A DNA stretch of 64,000 nt from Hawksworthiomyces lignivorus (taxonomy: Eukaryota; Ascomycota; Sordariomycetes; Ophiostomatales; Ophiostomataceae): assembly GCA_002917075.1 (NCBI GenBank), contig NTMA01000019.1:186001-250000 (forward strand), in the 5' to 3' direction. The notes beneath the pieces were generated by a model. That model had not been told where the DNA came from. It searched no databases and worked only from the letters and a program-made list of their open reading frames with translations. This document shows, piece by piece, positions 12,117-23,885 of this stretch. The first letter of the stretch is position 1, and each line of letters begins with the position of its first letter. A program made the position numbers and the translations under genes.

Positions 12117-13112
12117 CCTCGTACGTACAGCAGAATACAAGCATTTTCTCTGCTTCCTACATGTAATTATATGTTTAGGCAGAGGTAGGCCTCAGTAAGT
12201 TGATGCATCTCTTCGCTAATTTGCCTGGACGCGGAGGCACTCTGTACGCCATCAATCAATGCGCGCACAGTAAGACTCCGAAGGTGCTTATGAAGGTACC
12301 CTTCGCGTCCACACACTCGCACGCTCACACTCACACCACACTCTCACGCTACTCCTCTCTGCTCTCCTCCCTCAGGCTGTGTGTGCGTGATTCTTTACAC
12401 ACGCACTGCCTTGGCACTGGGCCCCACAGTTTATCTCGTTATCACATTGCTGTCGTATGTATCAAAGTGCGCATTGTCATCTGCCCGCCGAATAAGAGGA
12501 TCGCCCAAATGATGCAAACCTGGCTGTGTCATCCACATCTGCACGCCAGGCTTTCCACCTGCAAATATTGAAAGCTCTTCCATCTCTATCCCTCTTCTCT
12601 GTTAGTTCTGTGACACTCTGTGTCTGCGTGTGTCTTGAGGCGAGAGTAATTTCTTTGTGCAATTTGGCTGCTGTTCGTCTGAGCTTTTAACTTTTTGACC
12701 TCTGCCTTGCTGTTTCATCGTATCTCCTGCTCTTCCGTGCCACTTATTCTCTGCGTTCCTGGACTCTGAACTAGGGTGCTGAAGTGTTTTCGAATCGTCA
12801 CACTAGCCATCGCCGCGCCCCTCCCCCCTTAGTCTTGTTGGTTTTAACCTTCTGACGCACGCCATTGCTGGCTAGCCTTTCCCTTCCCGTATTCTTTCTC
12901 CATATGCAAGGCGCTATCCGATACAACTGGCATCTGCATCTCGTCACCCCAGTGTTTCCCGGCGTTTCCCAGCGTTTAACCGGCTTTGCTTTTGCAAGTG
13001 CTTTTGTCATTAAGGAAAGCCGCATCTGTCACTTGCATTTCATCTGCAGAACAACTCACGCACAGAGCCTTGGATGGCCGCCAGCTCGCGGCAAAGTCAC
13101 TAATTGTGAAAA

Positions 13113-14286
13113 ATGGACATGACGCAGCCCTCCACCCCTGCATCTGATAACGATGCCAGCAGAGAGGACCAGCTTGCACCCCCCTCATCCGGGAACGAGG
13201 CGGATACTGCTTCAGCGCTGCCACCTCCGATAGACTCACATGCAGCCGCCGCTGATGCCCAACTACAACCTACAATGCCACTTCGGTCACTATCAACGTC
13301 ACCTTCGCGGTCTGCGTCTGCTTTATCACATCACATCGCTACACCTCAGCAGGCAGAAGCGCAAGTGCTGCCAGAAATTGACCGGATCAGGACTGTCGGC
13401 ACTACGAGAGAAGGCGAGCCGTCGGCTAGCAATGGCACAACAGCATCCGCGGCAGGCGAGCTGGGGGACACACCTCCTTCCTCCTCCCAAATCGTAGTTC
13501 GACGGGAAGCGTCGGCGCCGGTGGTGTGGCATGCTGCCCCAGGCAAGACGGGCGTGGGCCGGCGCAAGGCCTCGCCGGCGCGATGGGTGCCGTCGTCTTC
13601 CTCGCTCTCGGAAACCACGGTCGTTGCGGTGGGCTCCCTGGACGACTTGCCCAACGAGGTGCTGCTGCACATTCTCGGCTTTCTGGACGTCAACGACCTG
13701 CTGTCGACATCAAGGGTAAGCATAGATGCCGCTCCCGCTTTCTCGGAGCGTCTGCGCTCTCCTGCCAAGCCGCATACTGACCGGCGCCTAGACGTCGCAC
13801 CACCTGCGCTGCCTCTGCGTGGCGCCCATCTTGCACATCCTGCGCCGGCGCCACACGCGCGCGGTGCTCGCGCCGCTGATCGCCCCGGACCGCCGGCCGC
13901 CTCTGGCGGACCTGATCGCGCGGTCCATCTTCATGACGAACACGACGGTGGTGTCGCGTAAGCTGGCGCGGTCGCTGGCGTCCATCCGGCTGGCCCGCCG
14001 GCTGGCCGCCCGCCCTCCGGCGCACGTCCTGGTCGAGCGGTGCGTGCTGCCGCCCGAGTGCGCCCCGGGCATCGGCCACGTCGCCCCCGCGCTGGCGGCG
14101 CGCACGCGGGCCATCGAGCGCGAGCGGCTCAAGGACGGCCTGCGCCGCTGGGTGGGCGGCGTGTGGCAGCGCGAGGTGGGCCGCCGCAGCGAGAACATGC
14201 GCAAGCGCGACGAGCGCGTGGGCATCGGCAAGGTGTGGCGGCTACGCAAGTTCTGGGAGCGCGTGGGGCGGGGAGAGAGCAACTGA
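13113..14286 (+). CDS. F-box domain protein
   Basis: Two exons, 13113-13715 and 13792-14286 (365 aa), split by a 76 bp intron that interrupts the F-box. Residues 1-150 are Ser/Pro/Ala-rich and probably disordered. The F-box is at about 175-212: LDDLPNEVLLHILGFLDVND, then LLSTSRTSHHLRCLC across the join. The remainder is strongly basic (many Arg, with NMRKRDERVGIGKVWRLRKFW near the end) and shows no WD40, LRR or Kelch repeats. F-box proteins bind Skp1 and bring substrates to SCF ubiquitin ligases; the substrate here is unknown. The ATG follows a run of A's (AAAAATGGAC), a good fungal start context. The second exon is very GC-rich, producing long antisense shadow frames. Confidence 0.85.
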
Positions 14287-14603
14287 CGACCTGGAAGCGG
14301 AGACAGACATGTGGAAAAGATTTGATGACCAGGAGTTCGGGCTGCTCTTTTTTTTGTGTTTCATTTTTTTATTGTAGTTCTATCCCATCTACCATTGCGC
14401 CGGCCACGAATATGGATGGCAATCCTTCGCTGTATATTAGAAAATATTATAAGACAATGTAGTTATACAAAACACCGGACCTTGACAGCGGCAGCGCTGC
14501 TTTCTGGGTCCGCCCTTCCCGAACTTTTACTTTTGCTTCGCTTCTCTTTTCACAGCTTCCACGCCATGCTCCTGACTCCTATCCATAACGAAAAGGAAGA
14601 TGC
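14287..14603. other. Convergent intergenic, 0.3 kb
   Basis: Tail-to-tail spacer between the F-box gene and the ZNF830-like gene. It holds T-rich sequence near 14349-14373, suited to 3' end formation for one or both transcripts. No further gene was seen. Confidence 0.5.
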
Positions 14604-15842
14604 CTACGTCTTAAACCTGAAGGCATTCCAGTCATCAGCATCATCGACGTCCTCATCATCATCCTCGTCTTCCGCTTCCTCATCATTTTCTTTATCGTAT
14701 TCTTGCTTGGCCCCAGTGGCCGCCTCTGCATCTCGTTTCACGCCATCTTCACTGGGCCATGCTTTCAGAGACGCCAGGCTGGGCTGCCGCTGGTTCCGAA
14801 GTGCCTCTCGCTTCTCTTTGAGCTTCCGCACCCGCGACTCGAGCTCTTCCATCTCTTCAAATTCTGCTTCCAAGGCCCGGGTAGCCTCCTCTTTTTCGTC
14901 TTCGAGCTGCGTGGCTTCGGCCGCCCGTTTCTTCGACCTCTGCTCTTCTTCCACAATTTCGCTGGCGCTCACTGGTGCTGCCGAGACGACCACGTCGTTA
15001 AGAGCCGACGCCGCCGGTGGCGGCGGTGCGTTGACGACTTCTGCCTCGAACGCCGCCCACTCGTCTTCGTCGATTTCGTCTTGGGCGTTTGGCGGCTTTG
15101 ACGACGCGGCGAGCTGCGAGCCATTGGCGCCTCTCGCTGCTGGCGCTTCGTCTTGTGGAATGAGAGGCGACCGGCCGGGGAGTGGTGCGATCTTGGGCGT
15201 CGACGCAGCCGACGGGAGCCCGCCGCTGCCGCTGCCGCTGCCGCTCAGGGCGCTGTCTCGCAGCGTGTTGGGGGTCGCAGGCCGCGAGGGGATCTGCAGC
15301 TCGACGCCGAGGACGGGTGTGCCGGAGGTACGGCGCGGGCCGAGCTGTGGCGGCGTCTCGCGGGACCGGCCAAGAGACGATGCGGCGGCCCGCCGCGCAC
15401 CCTCGTCGCTGTCGCTCTGTGCCGTCTGTGCCGTCGCTGCCACCTGTTGGGCCGGCTCCGTGGGTGTGTCGTCCGACCTGTTCCGCTTCCTCCGCGAGGC
15501 GCTCTCGTCTTCGCCGCCGCTGTTGTCGCTGTCCATCTCCGCGTCGTCGTCCGTCTCGCTGTGCTTCCGCTTGTGTGTCTGCGGTTGCAGCTCCAGCCGC
15601 AGCTGTGGCACGGCCGCGCTGGCCTGGTCGGGCGCGCCGTCTTTCCGCCGCCGCGTCTCGCTGACGCGCACGTTCTGGCGGTGGCCGACGCTGCGGACAT
15701 GGTCGTTCCATGCAGACTCGGGCCGCACGGGCTCGCGGCACACCGCACATGACAGCTTGCCGGTGGCTGAATAGACGGCGTGGGGATGCTCCACGCGCCG
15801 CGCCGAGCGCTGCTGGCGGAGGAGAGAGCGGACGTCAGCCAT
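14604..15842 (-). CDS. ZNF830/CCDC16-like zinc-finger protein
   Basis: Single exon, 412 aa. The N-terminus begins MADVRSLLRQQRSARRVEHP, as in ZNF830/CCDC16 proteins, followed by a U1-type C2H2 finger at residues 32-54 (Cys32, Cys35, His48, His54). Residues 60-300 are low complexity and charged. A long coiled coil (about 290-360, rich in Glu/Lys/Arg, including EFEEMEELESRVRKLKEKRE) and an acidic tail ending DDWNAFRFKT follow, again as in this family. Animal members are nuclear and tied to pre-mRNA splicing and genome maintenance; that role is transferred by similarity only. It is divergent from MED7, with a 553 bp shared upstream region. The reverse strand shows a 472-codon shadow frame. Confidence 0.85.
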   Translation of the reverse strand: MADVRSLLRQQRSARRVEHPHAVYSATGKLSCAVCREPVRPESAWNDHVRSVGHRQNVRVSETRRRKDGAPDQASAAVPQLRLELQPQTHKRKHSETDDDAEMDSDNSGGEDESASRRKRNRSDDTPTEPAQQVAATAQTAQSDSDEGARRAAASSLGRSRETPPQLGPRRTSGTPVLGVELQIPSRPATPNTLRDSALSGSGSGSGGLPSAASTPKIAPLPGRSPLIPQDEAPAARGANGSQLAASSKPPNAQDEIDEDEWAAFEAEVVNAPPPPAASALNDVVVSAAPVSASEIVEEEQRSKKRAAEATQLEDEKEEATRALEAEFEEMEELESRVRKLKEKREALRNQRQPSLASLKAWPSEDGVKRDAEAATGAKQEYDKENDEEAEDEDDDEDVDDADDWNAFRFKT

Positions 15843-16395
15843 TGGGGGAGGGGAATGAGGAGTCGTCTCAGGGGGGAGGGTGTCAAGAATGATGGTGGAG
15901 CAGCTTTCGCGGTGTCAGAAGGTGGAGACTGGATATTTTGTGCTGCGTGCCCGAGCAGACGTGAAGTACGCAGGCGGCTTTGCCCAGCGAAAACCTCCCT
16001 GGGGCGTTTTGGCAGGCGGCTCATGAATTTCGTCGACGCCACACAGTGAGCTTCAGCCACACCCCGCGTTGGATGCATGCCTTCCGCCGTTCTACAGGGG
16101 ACATCCACAGCGGACCTTCCAGTTAGCGCATCCTGCGTAGCAATGCTGAATCTCAGTTCTCTTTCAATCCAATTCGCTTGTGCTTGAACCTTCTGAACCT
16201 TTACTTCCCTTTTGCACCACGACCACGAGGTTACAGAGAGATTTTTTCTTGTTGACGTTTCTTCAATTTCATCTTGGCTCATACTCTGCTGTCGCAGTAT
16301 TGCACTGAAAAGAAGAATATCTCTGCTGCCACTGGGACATATCAAATAAACAAGCTCTCGCCGCCGCCAGTGGGCGAGGCTGCCGTCGAAAAGAC
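15843..16395. other. Divergent promoter region, ZNF830-like / MED7
   Basis: Head-to-head spacer that must contain both promoters. I saw no TATA box. A minus-strand frame running through it is a shadow extending from the ZNF830-like gene. Confidence 0.5.
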
Positions 16396-17237
16396 ATGGC
16401 AGAACGAGACGATGGAAACGGCTCCCTCACGCCATATCCTAACCCGCCAACATATCTCTGGAGCCATTTCACAGAAGAGAACCACACTCGGCTGCAGGCG
16501 CTTCGCGAAGCACACGAAGCCCGGACTAGCGCACCACTCACAGCTGCCTCCACAATTCCCGACGTACCAGAAGAGCTGGAGTTTCTGCAGCCACCGCCAC
16601 TGCCCCCAAGCGGCAAATGGCGGGTATTTGGACAGCTCTACGATGTATTATTCCTACTCTTTGTCTTCTTTCTCGTCTAATTGACCTGCCGATGCTGACC
16701 GTTCTGTCTGCTTGCTAGCTGGGCGACCGGCTCCCGACGTTGGAGGACCAGGGCGTAACCCGCCTAGGCCCGCCCATACCGCCGGGCTCGGCGGAGAAAG
16801 ACGCGCACGCGAGCAAGGTGTTTGAGCTGAAGAAGCTGTCCAAGTCGCTGCTGCTCAACTTTTTGGAGCTGGCAGGGATCCTCAGCGTGAACCCGGCGGA
16901 CGCGGCCGGCAAGCTGGCGGACCTGCAGACCATCTTCTACAACATGCACCAGCACATCAACGAGTGGCGGCCGCACCAGACGCGCGAGGCGCTGATCGCG
17001 CTGCTGCAGAGCCAGCTCGAGCAGACGCGCAACGAGACGCGCGCGCTGCACGAGGCCACCGACGGCGTGCGCAAGACCCTGGTGGGGCTGGCCAGCGTCG
17101 GCGAAGCCGCCGACGCCGACAAGCTCGCCGCCCTGCTGGAGGCGAAGGCGACCTTTGGCGCCGGCGAGGACGCGGCCGACGCGGAGCGGAGGCGATGCGA
17201 CGAGCTGTGGGACGTGCTGGACAGCACATTTGGATAG
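16396..17237 (+). CDS. MED7: Mediator complex subunit 7
   Basis: Two exons, 16396-16644 and 16719-17237 (255 aa); the 74 bp intron lies after codon 83 and has a GCTGAC branch site. Family signatures are clear: the N-terminal PYPNPPTYLWSHFTEENHTR region, a Pro-rich PPPLPPSGKWRVFGQLYD, the EDQGVTRLGPP segment, and the conserved LKKLSKSLLLNFLELAGILS block followed by Asn-Pro. The C-terminal part is a long amphipathic helix region, as expected for the MED7/MED21 hinge of the Mediator middle module. Length fits the family. Mediator links DNA-bound activators to RNA polymerase II in the nucleus. Confidence 0.94.
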
Positions 17238-19508
17238 GACAATTGGGACCGGGGCGGGTGCCGGAGAGAGCAGGGGCTCTGGGTTTCGGCTTTGTACAAT
17301 TTGTGTTATTTGCATATGGGGCCAAGCGGCAGCGATTGAGAGAAAACTATTTATACCACACAGGGTTGCGCCCAGGAAAAAAAAAGAGGGCAGAAGCACG
17401 AAAGCAGCATCTCGTATGAGCAAGTCTTATTTCTCCGTAAAGTGCAGCTGCTGCGTAACAGCGTGCACATGATAGTATAGGGAACGGCGGCAGGCTTTGG
17501 AGTCACCTCACTGGACATGCCCCTCGCTCTTCCAATTGACTTCCCCTCTGGCTTCACGAGGCTGTAAGCCAAGTTTGCAGCCGCGCCTCTTGACAAGGGG
17601 CGGGTTGATGAGGTATGGTGAAAGTGCCAGCACAGTCCTTGGAGACGGTGCAAGCATCCGCTGGAACTTCTACGAGGCTGTGTGCTGATTACAAATCGTT
17701 TCAGCTTACATTTGTGTCTAATCATGTGTAAAGATGAGGATAATTTGAAAGATGCACCAGTTAGAGGGCTGGTTGAGCACCCGAGCAGTGTACGAGAGCC
17801 GCTTACCTCCTGACACAAATAACGGGCCGATGGCAGGAGAAACAATTCAGCTATGAAGTGCGAATGGCAAAATATAAAGTCAGCATTGTTGATACGAGAA
17901 TTTACTTGAGTGTGTAAAAAGATCAATATCGTATACTCCGCTTGATTCAACATCGAGAACAAGTTTTCCAAAGCCAGGCACCTTGGTGTAATCCGAGCTG
18001 AGAAACGATGTCACCGAAAGACATCGATAATTGGCCTCGGACCGAGAAGGATGACCAGACACAAAGAGCCACAAACCTACGGGCATTCACACTCAGCACA
18101 AAAGCAGAGTTACTAGGATATCTACTATGTCTAACTTCCGGAGACGCAAACTCCTATTCGCCTCCTTTAAAATATCTCTGTTTAAAGTTTTTGGTGATGC
18201 ATTGCCCCACGCACTCGTTCATTGCACCGAAGTAAACCTGTCATTGACGTCCGCTGCAAAAACTACGAGATGTTACCTTTGTCCCTGCCTCAACAGGTCG
18301 GATAAACAGAGATTCTAAAGCACTATAGCCTATAGGCACAGACTGTGAGATATACTCAGCAGATGGAAGGATGAAAGAGAGTGAAGAAAGCTCTTTTGTG
18401 ACGACCCTGCTTTGCGAACGGACCCAAGTTTCTTACACGAGCATATCACGCCCAATCACAGGGTTATATTCATACATGTAAGCCGAAATACACGATGTGC
18501 AATGTTGAGCATGTTTTTTGGTCTATACCTTATCCATCGCAGAACCCCTGATGTAATCGTTTCCGTTTGCTAGACTGGGAACAACGCGTCAAAATATATT
18601 GGTGATGGGTGGCTGCATGACGCGATGTGCGGCGCGTAATAACATATGATGGGCAGGGGGCGTTCGCCTAAGGGCGTAGTGGAGAGTTCTGCGCGCCGCA
18701 GATGCTCCGCTTTGGCCGGACCTTGTACGAGTATGTAGTCGTAGTACTCTTATTTTGGCGGTCGATAGTTAAACAGTGAACTGAAACTCCTTACTTTTCA
18801 CGCACGCAAGGCTTCATGATTCTTCCCCGGAGAACAGACGTGCCATTCTGAAATAGGGGTAGAGAGACTAAGAACAAGGGGATTGGACCTCTGGACGCAT
18901 TCTCTTTGGACCGAATAGTGTCTAGTTAAGCCTTAGCACACGCTTACGAGCCTATCCGGCAAAAACTTCCCAGCAAAGCTGCACTAAAAACCGATCTTAC
19001 CGCCCGCGGTGTGCCCAGTGCCGGTGGCAAAGGTGGGGGTGGGCGCTTCTTTTTTTGCCCTCTCTCCTTACGGCGTGCCGAGTGTGCCTGTTAGTTTTCA
19101 TTCTTCTTTTGCCTCTCTTTCTTTTTCGTCGAAGCCGCCCCATTCCCGCGATGCACCTACGATAAACTCCGTACGCCTTTGTGTGCAGGCCTCCTGCACG
19201 CGAAGAACGCACGAGACTCTTGCAGAATAGAACAGTCAGAGGTAACGGCCATTCCGAGACAATGAGACATTGTCTTCCTCTTGGTCCCTTTAAGCGTATT
19301 TCCCTCGTAAGATAATTTTGCTCTTCGCCCAAGTTGTCTGAGCGGGCAAGGCTGGAGATCACCGTAAGAATCGCAACTTCACGAAAAAATTAAAAGGGGG
19401 GAAGGAGCGGGAGACGCTGGTAAGAAGGATAATCGACAGGATTATGTTTGCTTAAGCATATTCTGCAGAAAGGGGACAGGATCTCAAAAAAAAACAAATA
19501 CGCGCCTT

Positions 19509-19524
19509 TACTCCGTACTCCGTA
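19509..19524 (+). repeat. Two overlapping TACTCCGTA motifs
   Basis: Same overlapping pair as at 12101-12116. A reversed single copy (TACGGAGTA) lies about 150 bp downstream. Confidence 0.6.
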
Positions 19525-19669
19525 TTCTCTCGCCTATTCTATGGTTATTATAAGCACACCACTCTCCGTAATGGACTGGCCCTTTGTTTCTTGTGGGCCT
19601 GTCCGCTAAAATGGGATTTTTTTTTCTTTTTCTTTTTTTTTGTTGTTGGATTTTGGCGTGCGGGAAGAG

Positions 19670-19678
19670 TACGGAGTA
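19670..19678 (-). repeat. TACTCCGTA motif, reverse orientation
   Basis: Reads TACGGAGTA on the plus strand. It sits in the upstream region of the Cdc4-like gene. Confidence 0.5.
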
Positions 19679-20563
19679 AGATACCAAATTTGTATGTGCT
19701 GCGAAGGATGGTAGCCGTGCACGTGAGTTGAGACCAGGCAGGACCCACACCCCGTCCAGCGAGATTTTGTCGCCGAACGGGAAAGAGGAATGGTGATAAA
19801 TCGTGCCTTCCCTCCCGCCTACCCTTTCGGCCCTCATCAGACCAGCCATAACAACAACAATACAACGCCTTTCACGTCCCCCCCCCGCCATGAACCACGA
19901 GAGAAACACGCCGACAATCTACTCTTCGAAGTGAACACCGGCCTCGTGCCAACTCAGGCCCCGTCTTCCGCCTGTCTGCCTTCTTAGGCTCTCTTCGTTA
20001 CGTTGGCTCGCCCCCGTTGCCTTACTTCCTCCCCGACACGCCGCTCTTTTTGACCAAACTGGACCCTCTGTGCCAGTCTTCTTTACACTCTCAACTATTA
20101 CCTCGCTCTTCTTCTCGCTATCTTTCGACTGTCTACCGTCCTGAAATTTCGTTTCTTTCTTGTCTTCGCCTGAATAATGTTCTAGCAAACACTTCTTTGG
20201 GCCCCCTGAAGTGCATCCCCCTTAACCCCCTTACGATTCGGTCAGCCCCCTCCCTCCTCAAAAAGCCGACTGCAACTTTGTCTGCATCTTTCTTCCTCAC
20301 TCTCCTCCTCACGGCTGCGAGTGTATCCTTTCTCTGCTTCTTTTGCTCGTCTTCTACCGGCAGCGGTCTTAAAGCCTTGTGGTTTTGCCTTGCTCGGTAG
20401 AACAGCACGAGACCCCTCTTTTCCGTGTTGCAACACGCCCTTTCTATCCCCACCCCAAGGCTGCAGCATCACCATCAGCGAGGCCATACTCTCGGCCTCT
20501 GCTTTTTGGGTGATCCCAGCCTCATAGCTCTCTATTGCTACTGATTCTCTTCATCTTGTCAAG

Positions 20564-23500
20564 ATGAGTAATCCCTCCTCTGTTCAAAAGACTACCGAAG
20601 TTAGCCGGCCTCGGTCGAGCCAACTGGTGTCGGTCAGCTGGAACGATGCCGCAGACGTCGATGCATCCCGGGGCTCAAGAATACAATTTGAAGTTGCGGA
20701 ATGCGTGGAGACAAAGACTGTTACCACGACCACCACAACAAAACGATCATATCCGCCGCTGTACGTCCGAGAGCCTCGACCTCTCCAGTCTCTGGACACA
20801 AAAGAGTACCCTCTAGCGACAAAGCCGACTCCCCCAGAACTCTCTCGATTTAGCTTCGATCTCGATGATCTGACGGAAAGCGACGCGTGGTCGTCCTTTG
20901 AAGACTCTTCAAAAGTGCACTCCTTTGAACGCAGTCAAGACGACCTACGGCCTATTCACTTCGCATCATCCTCCCGACGCGTCCGAAGCACAGATTTAGG
21001 CAAGGTGAAAGCAGAACCTGGCGTTGAGAGCCTGTCTCGAGACATATCACCACAAATCTCTTCTAAACCGGCTATCGAAAATACTGTAAGGAGGTCGACA
21101 CGTTCGAACTCCGTAGCAGCATCACCATCTACCTCTGCTGCCGGCAAGAAAATCCTGCGTTCGTCTATTGCCGCTGCCGCTGCGGCAATCAATGCCTCGG
21201 ACAGGCAGCGCCGAGGTGGGTCGAGCACATCAAAGGACAAAGATGCCGAACGGCCGACCATACGGGAGAACCTCCAATCATCGTATCTCGCCACGCCGGA
21301 CAACTCCGGTACAGGAGCCAGCATCGGCGATCGGGTTTCCCGTTTCCGCTCCCTCCGGTTAGAGCGAACCGGCGACAGAGACAAGTCTGAAGCCGGATCC
21401 AGCCACCAGACTGCACCCGTCTACGATGCTGCCAGCCCAACAGGCAGTGACTCGCACACCATCTTTAGCAACAGCGTGGCCACGCCGCCAATCTTGGATG
21501 CGGACGCCGAGGCGTTTACAGACCCGGACGAGTCTCTCCAGCAGACTGTGCGGGCGCTGCCGCCAAGAGTCTTGAGCAACGTCGGCGTCCTGGATGCCAG
21601 CTTGCCCAGCCCGCGATTGTCTCCTACGCTTTCGGCAGCACACCCACCTTCAAATCCGCACGATGACGAGCCCGACGAATTCGACGACCCTGCCGCATTT
21701 TCACGGCAGTTTGGCCGGCAAGATGTATCTTGGATGAACGAGTCGCAGTCCACCGAAGACGCGGATTCAGCCTTGTTTTCTGCGCGGGACTCGTTTTCGC
21801 TGCGCGGGCCGACTGTTCCCGGACATGCAGTATCAACCCGGACCAGCTTCTACGAGACGCGGACCATGCTGGAAAAGTTCGATGCGATGCCCAATGAGAT
21901 GAAAGCCTTTATGATGTACCAGTTTCTCCGCAGGTGTACGAGAAAGACGCTGCACATGGTTGCCGATGTCGTGAACCCGGCTCTCAAGTGCGACTTCTTC
22001 AAGCAGCTTCCCCTAGAACTCAGCCTCCACATCCTCTCCTATCTCGACTACCGCGATCTCTGCCGCGCTGCACAGGTATCAAAACACTGGCGAAACATCG
22101 TCGACAGCAACGAAACCGGCTGGAAAGAGCTGTTTGATCGTGATGGCTTCGAGCTCCCGCTAGGCGAGCTGCAGCGAGCAATTGCTCAGGGATGGGGCTG
22201 GCAAGATCCAGTCGGCCCAGAGGGCTGCGAGGTGGATTTGAGCTTACGGAACCGGATGACATCTACAGAAACAGAGCTCATCCGCTCGTCCAGGACAACG
22301 GAGCCGATACCCCGCGTCCGCAGCTCGAAGCGGAAGCGTGGCATCTCTTCCTTTCCAAGCGGAGCCGAGCGATCAAAACGGCGAGCCAGCGCCCAGGACC
22401 CGCCGAAAGAGGAAAAGCCGTACCACTGGCCGCAGCTGCACAAGTCCGAAGGTCCCATCTCAGCTGCCAATGCTGCTGCTGTCGCTGTGCCAGATCCTCA
22501 GATCGGCGTCCCCAGCCTGCGGAAGCTGCACCTGTTCAAGTCCCTCTATCGGCGCCACCACATGATCCGGCAGAGCTGGACAAGCGGCAAAGTCAAGCCG
22601 CAGCATGTTGCATTCACAGCCCACCCACGGCACGTCATTACATGTCTGCAATTCGATGACGACAAAATTATCACGGGCAGCGACGACACGCTGATCCATG
22701 TATACGACACCAAGACCGGTAGCTTGCTGAAGAAGCTCGAAGGCCACGAAGGTGGTGTCTGGGCGCTTCAGTACGAAGGCAATGTTCTCGTGTCCGGCAG
22801 CACTGATCGTTCCGTGCGTGTCTGGGATATCGACAAGGGTCTCTGCACACAAGTGTTCTATGGCCACACGTCAACTGTTCGCTGCCTGCAGATATTGATG
22901 CCCACGAACACGGGCAAATTTGAGGACGGCAAGCCAGTCATGATGCCACCTAAGCCGCTGATCATTACAGGTTCACGAGACAATCAGCTGCGCGTATGGA
23001 GACTGCCCGAGCCGGGCTCCAGACGCTACATCCAGACAGGCCCCCCTGCGAACGATTCCGAGTGCCCCTATTTCATTCGCATACTCTCCGGACACACAAG
23101 CTCTGTTCGGTCCATCGCGGCGCACGGCGATATCCTCGTCTCGGGAAGCTATGACAGCACCGTTCGCGTCTGGCGGATCAGCACCGGCGAAGCGCTCCAT
23201 GTCCTGCATGGCCACAGCCAGCGTGTATATAGCGTGGTGCTAGACATTGAGCGGAACCGCTGCATCTCAGGCTCCATGGACTCATTCGTGAAGATCTGGG
23301 ATCTAGACACCGGGTCCTGCCTGCATACCCTCGAGGGCCATGCGCTCCTTGTCGGCCTGCTAGATCTACGCGACGAGAAGCTAGTGTCGGCTGCTGCCGA
23401 TAGCACGCTGCGCGTCTGGGACCCAGAATCGGGACGCTGCAAGAGCACGCTAACGGCACACACAGGCGCCATCACCTGTTTCCAGCACGATGGACGCAAG

Positions 23501-23885
23501 GTCATCTCGGGAAGCGAGAAGACCGTCAAGATGTGGGACGTGCAGACAGGCGAGTGCATTCAAGACTTGCTAACGGACCTCAGCGGCGTCTGGCAAGTCA
23601 AGTTCGACGAGCGACGATGTGTGGCAGCCGTGCAGCGGGACAACCTGACATATGTTGAGGTGAGCTTCTTTCTCTCTAGATAGGCTTGCTGTTGATCCGA
23701 CAACAAGCGGAACCCCATGATCATGGTCAACCAAGGGGTTTACTTACCGATGTATCTTCGACTAACCTTTTTCCTAGATTCTCGACTTCGGCGCAGTGCG
23801 CGACGGTGTGCCACCTGAAGAGCTTGGCAAACGCAAACTTCTGAATGCCAACGAAGTGCAGGCCTTAATCGAAGAGGAGATGTAG
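20564..23885 (+). CDS. Cdc4/Fbw7-type F-box and WD40 repeat protein
   Basis: Two exons, 20564-23659 and 23778-23885 (1067 aa); the last 36 codons are in the second exon after a 118 bp intron with an ACTAAC branch site. Residues 1-440 are Ser-rich and probably disordered. A helical dimerisation-like segment (FDAMPNEMKAFMMYQFLRRC) precedes the F-box at about 478-525 (FFKQLPLELSLHILSYLDYR). From about 682 to 1040 lie seven or eight WD40 units (for example VLVSGSTDRSVRVWDI and ILVSGSYDSTVRVWRI), with a longer insertion after the third. This order matches Cdc4/FBXW7, the SCF substrate receptor that recognises phosphodegrons on cell-cycle and transcription regulators. Met30/SconB is the alternative, but the dimerisation-like region and repeat spacing favour Cdc4. 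The ATG at AAGATGAG is preceded by a long leader. Confidence 0.88.

Larger units (their letters stand above)
5319..13112. other. Gene-free stretch of 7.8 kb
   Basis: No reading frame here shows a recognisable domain, a run of coding-like composition, or plausible spliced continuation; the longest frames are near 100-135 codons and include homopolymer runs. It contains a CAA repeat at 6351-6378, T runs near 6180-6200, CA/CT-rich DNA at 12310-12370, and a doubled TACTCCGTA motif at 12101-12116. A pyrimidine-rich part from about 12,580 to 13,090 is a likely promoter or leader for the F-box gene. A non-coding RNA or fast-evolving gene cannot be excluded from sequence alone. Confidence 0.5.
17238..20563. 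other. Intergenic, 3.3 kb, with a long pyrimidine-rich leader region
   Basis: No gene was recognised. The 17351-17971 minus frame lacks domains. The 19,990-20,560 part is strongly C/T-rich and has several short open frames, so a long 5' leader for the Cdc4-like gene with upstream ORFs is plausible. TACTCCGTA copies lie at 19509-19524 and, reversed, at 19670-19678. Confidence 0.5.

Noticed and set aside
14356..15774. 472-codon plus-strand frame antisense to the ZNF830-like gene
   Set aside because: Ser-rich translation mirrors the charged GC-rich codons of the real gene; no domain and the opposite strand has a clear zinc finger.
15245..16345. 366-codon minus-strand frame running through the ZNF830-like/MED7 spacer
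   Set aside because: It overlaps the ZNF830-like gene in another frame and is Arg/Ser/Thr-rich without a domain.
17351..17971. 206-codon minus-strand frame downstream of MED7
   Set aside because: Mixed AT-rich composition, no domain, and it runs into a 3' flank; probably chance.
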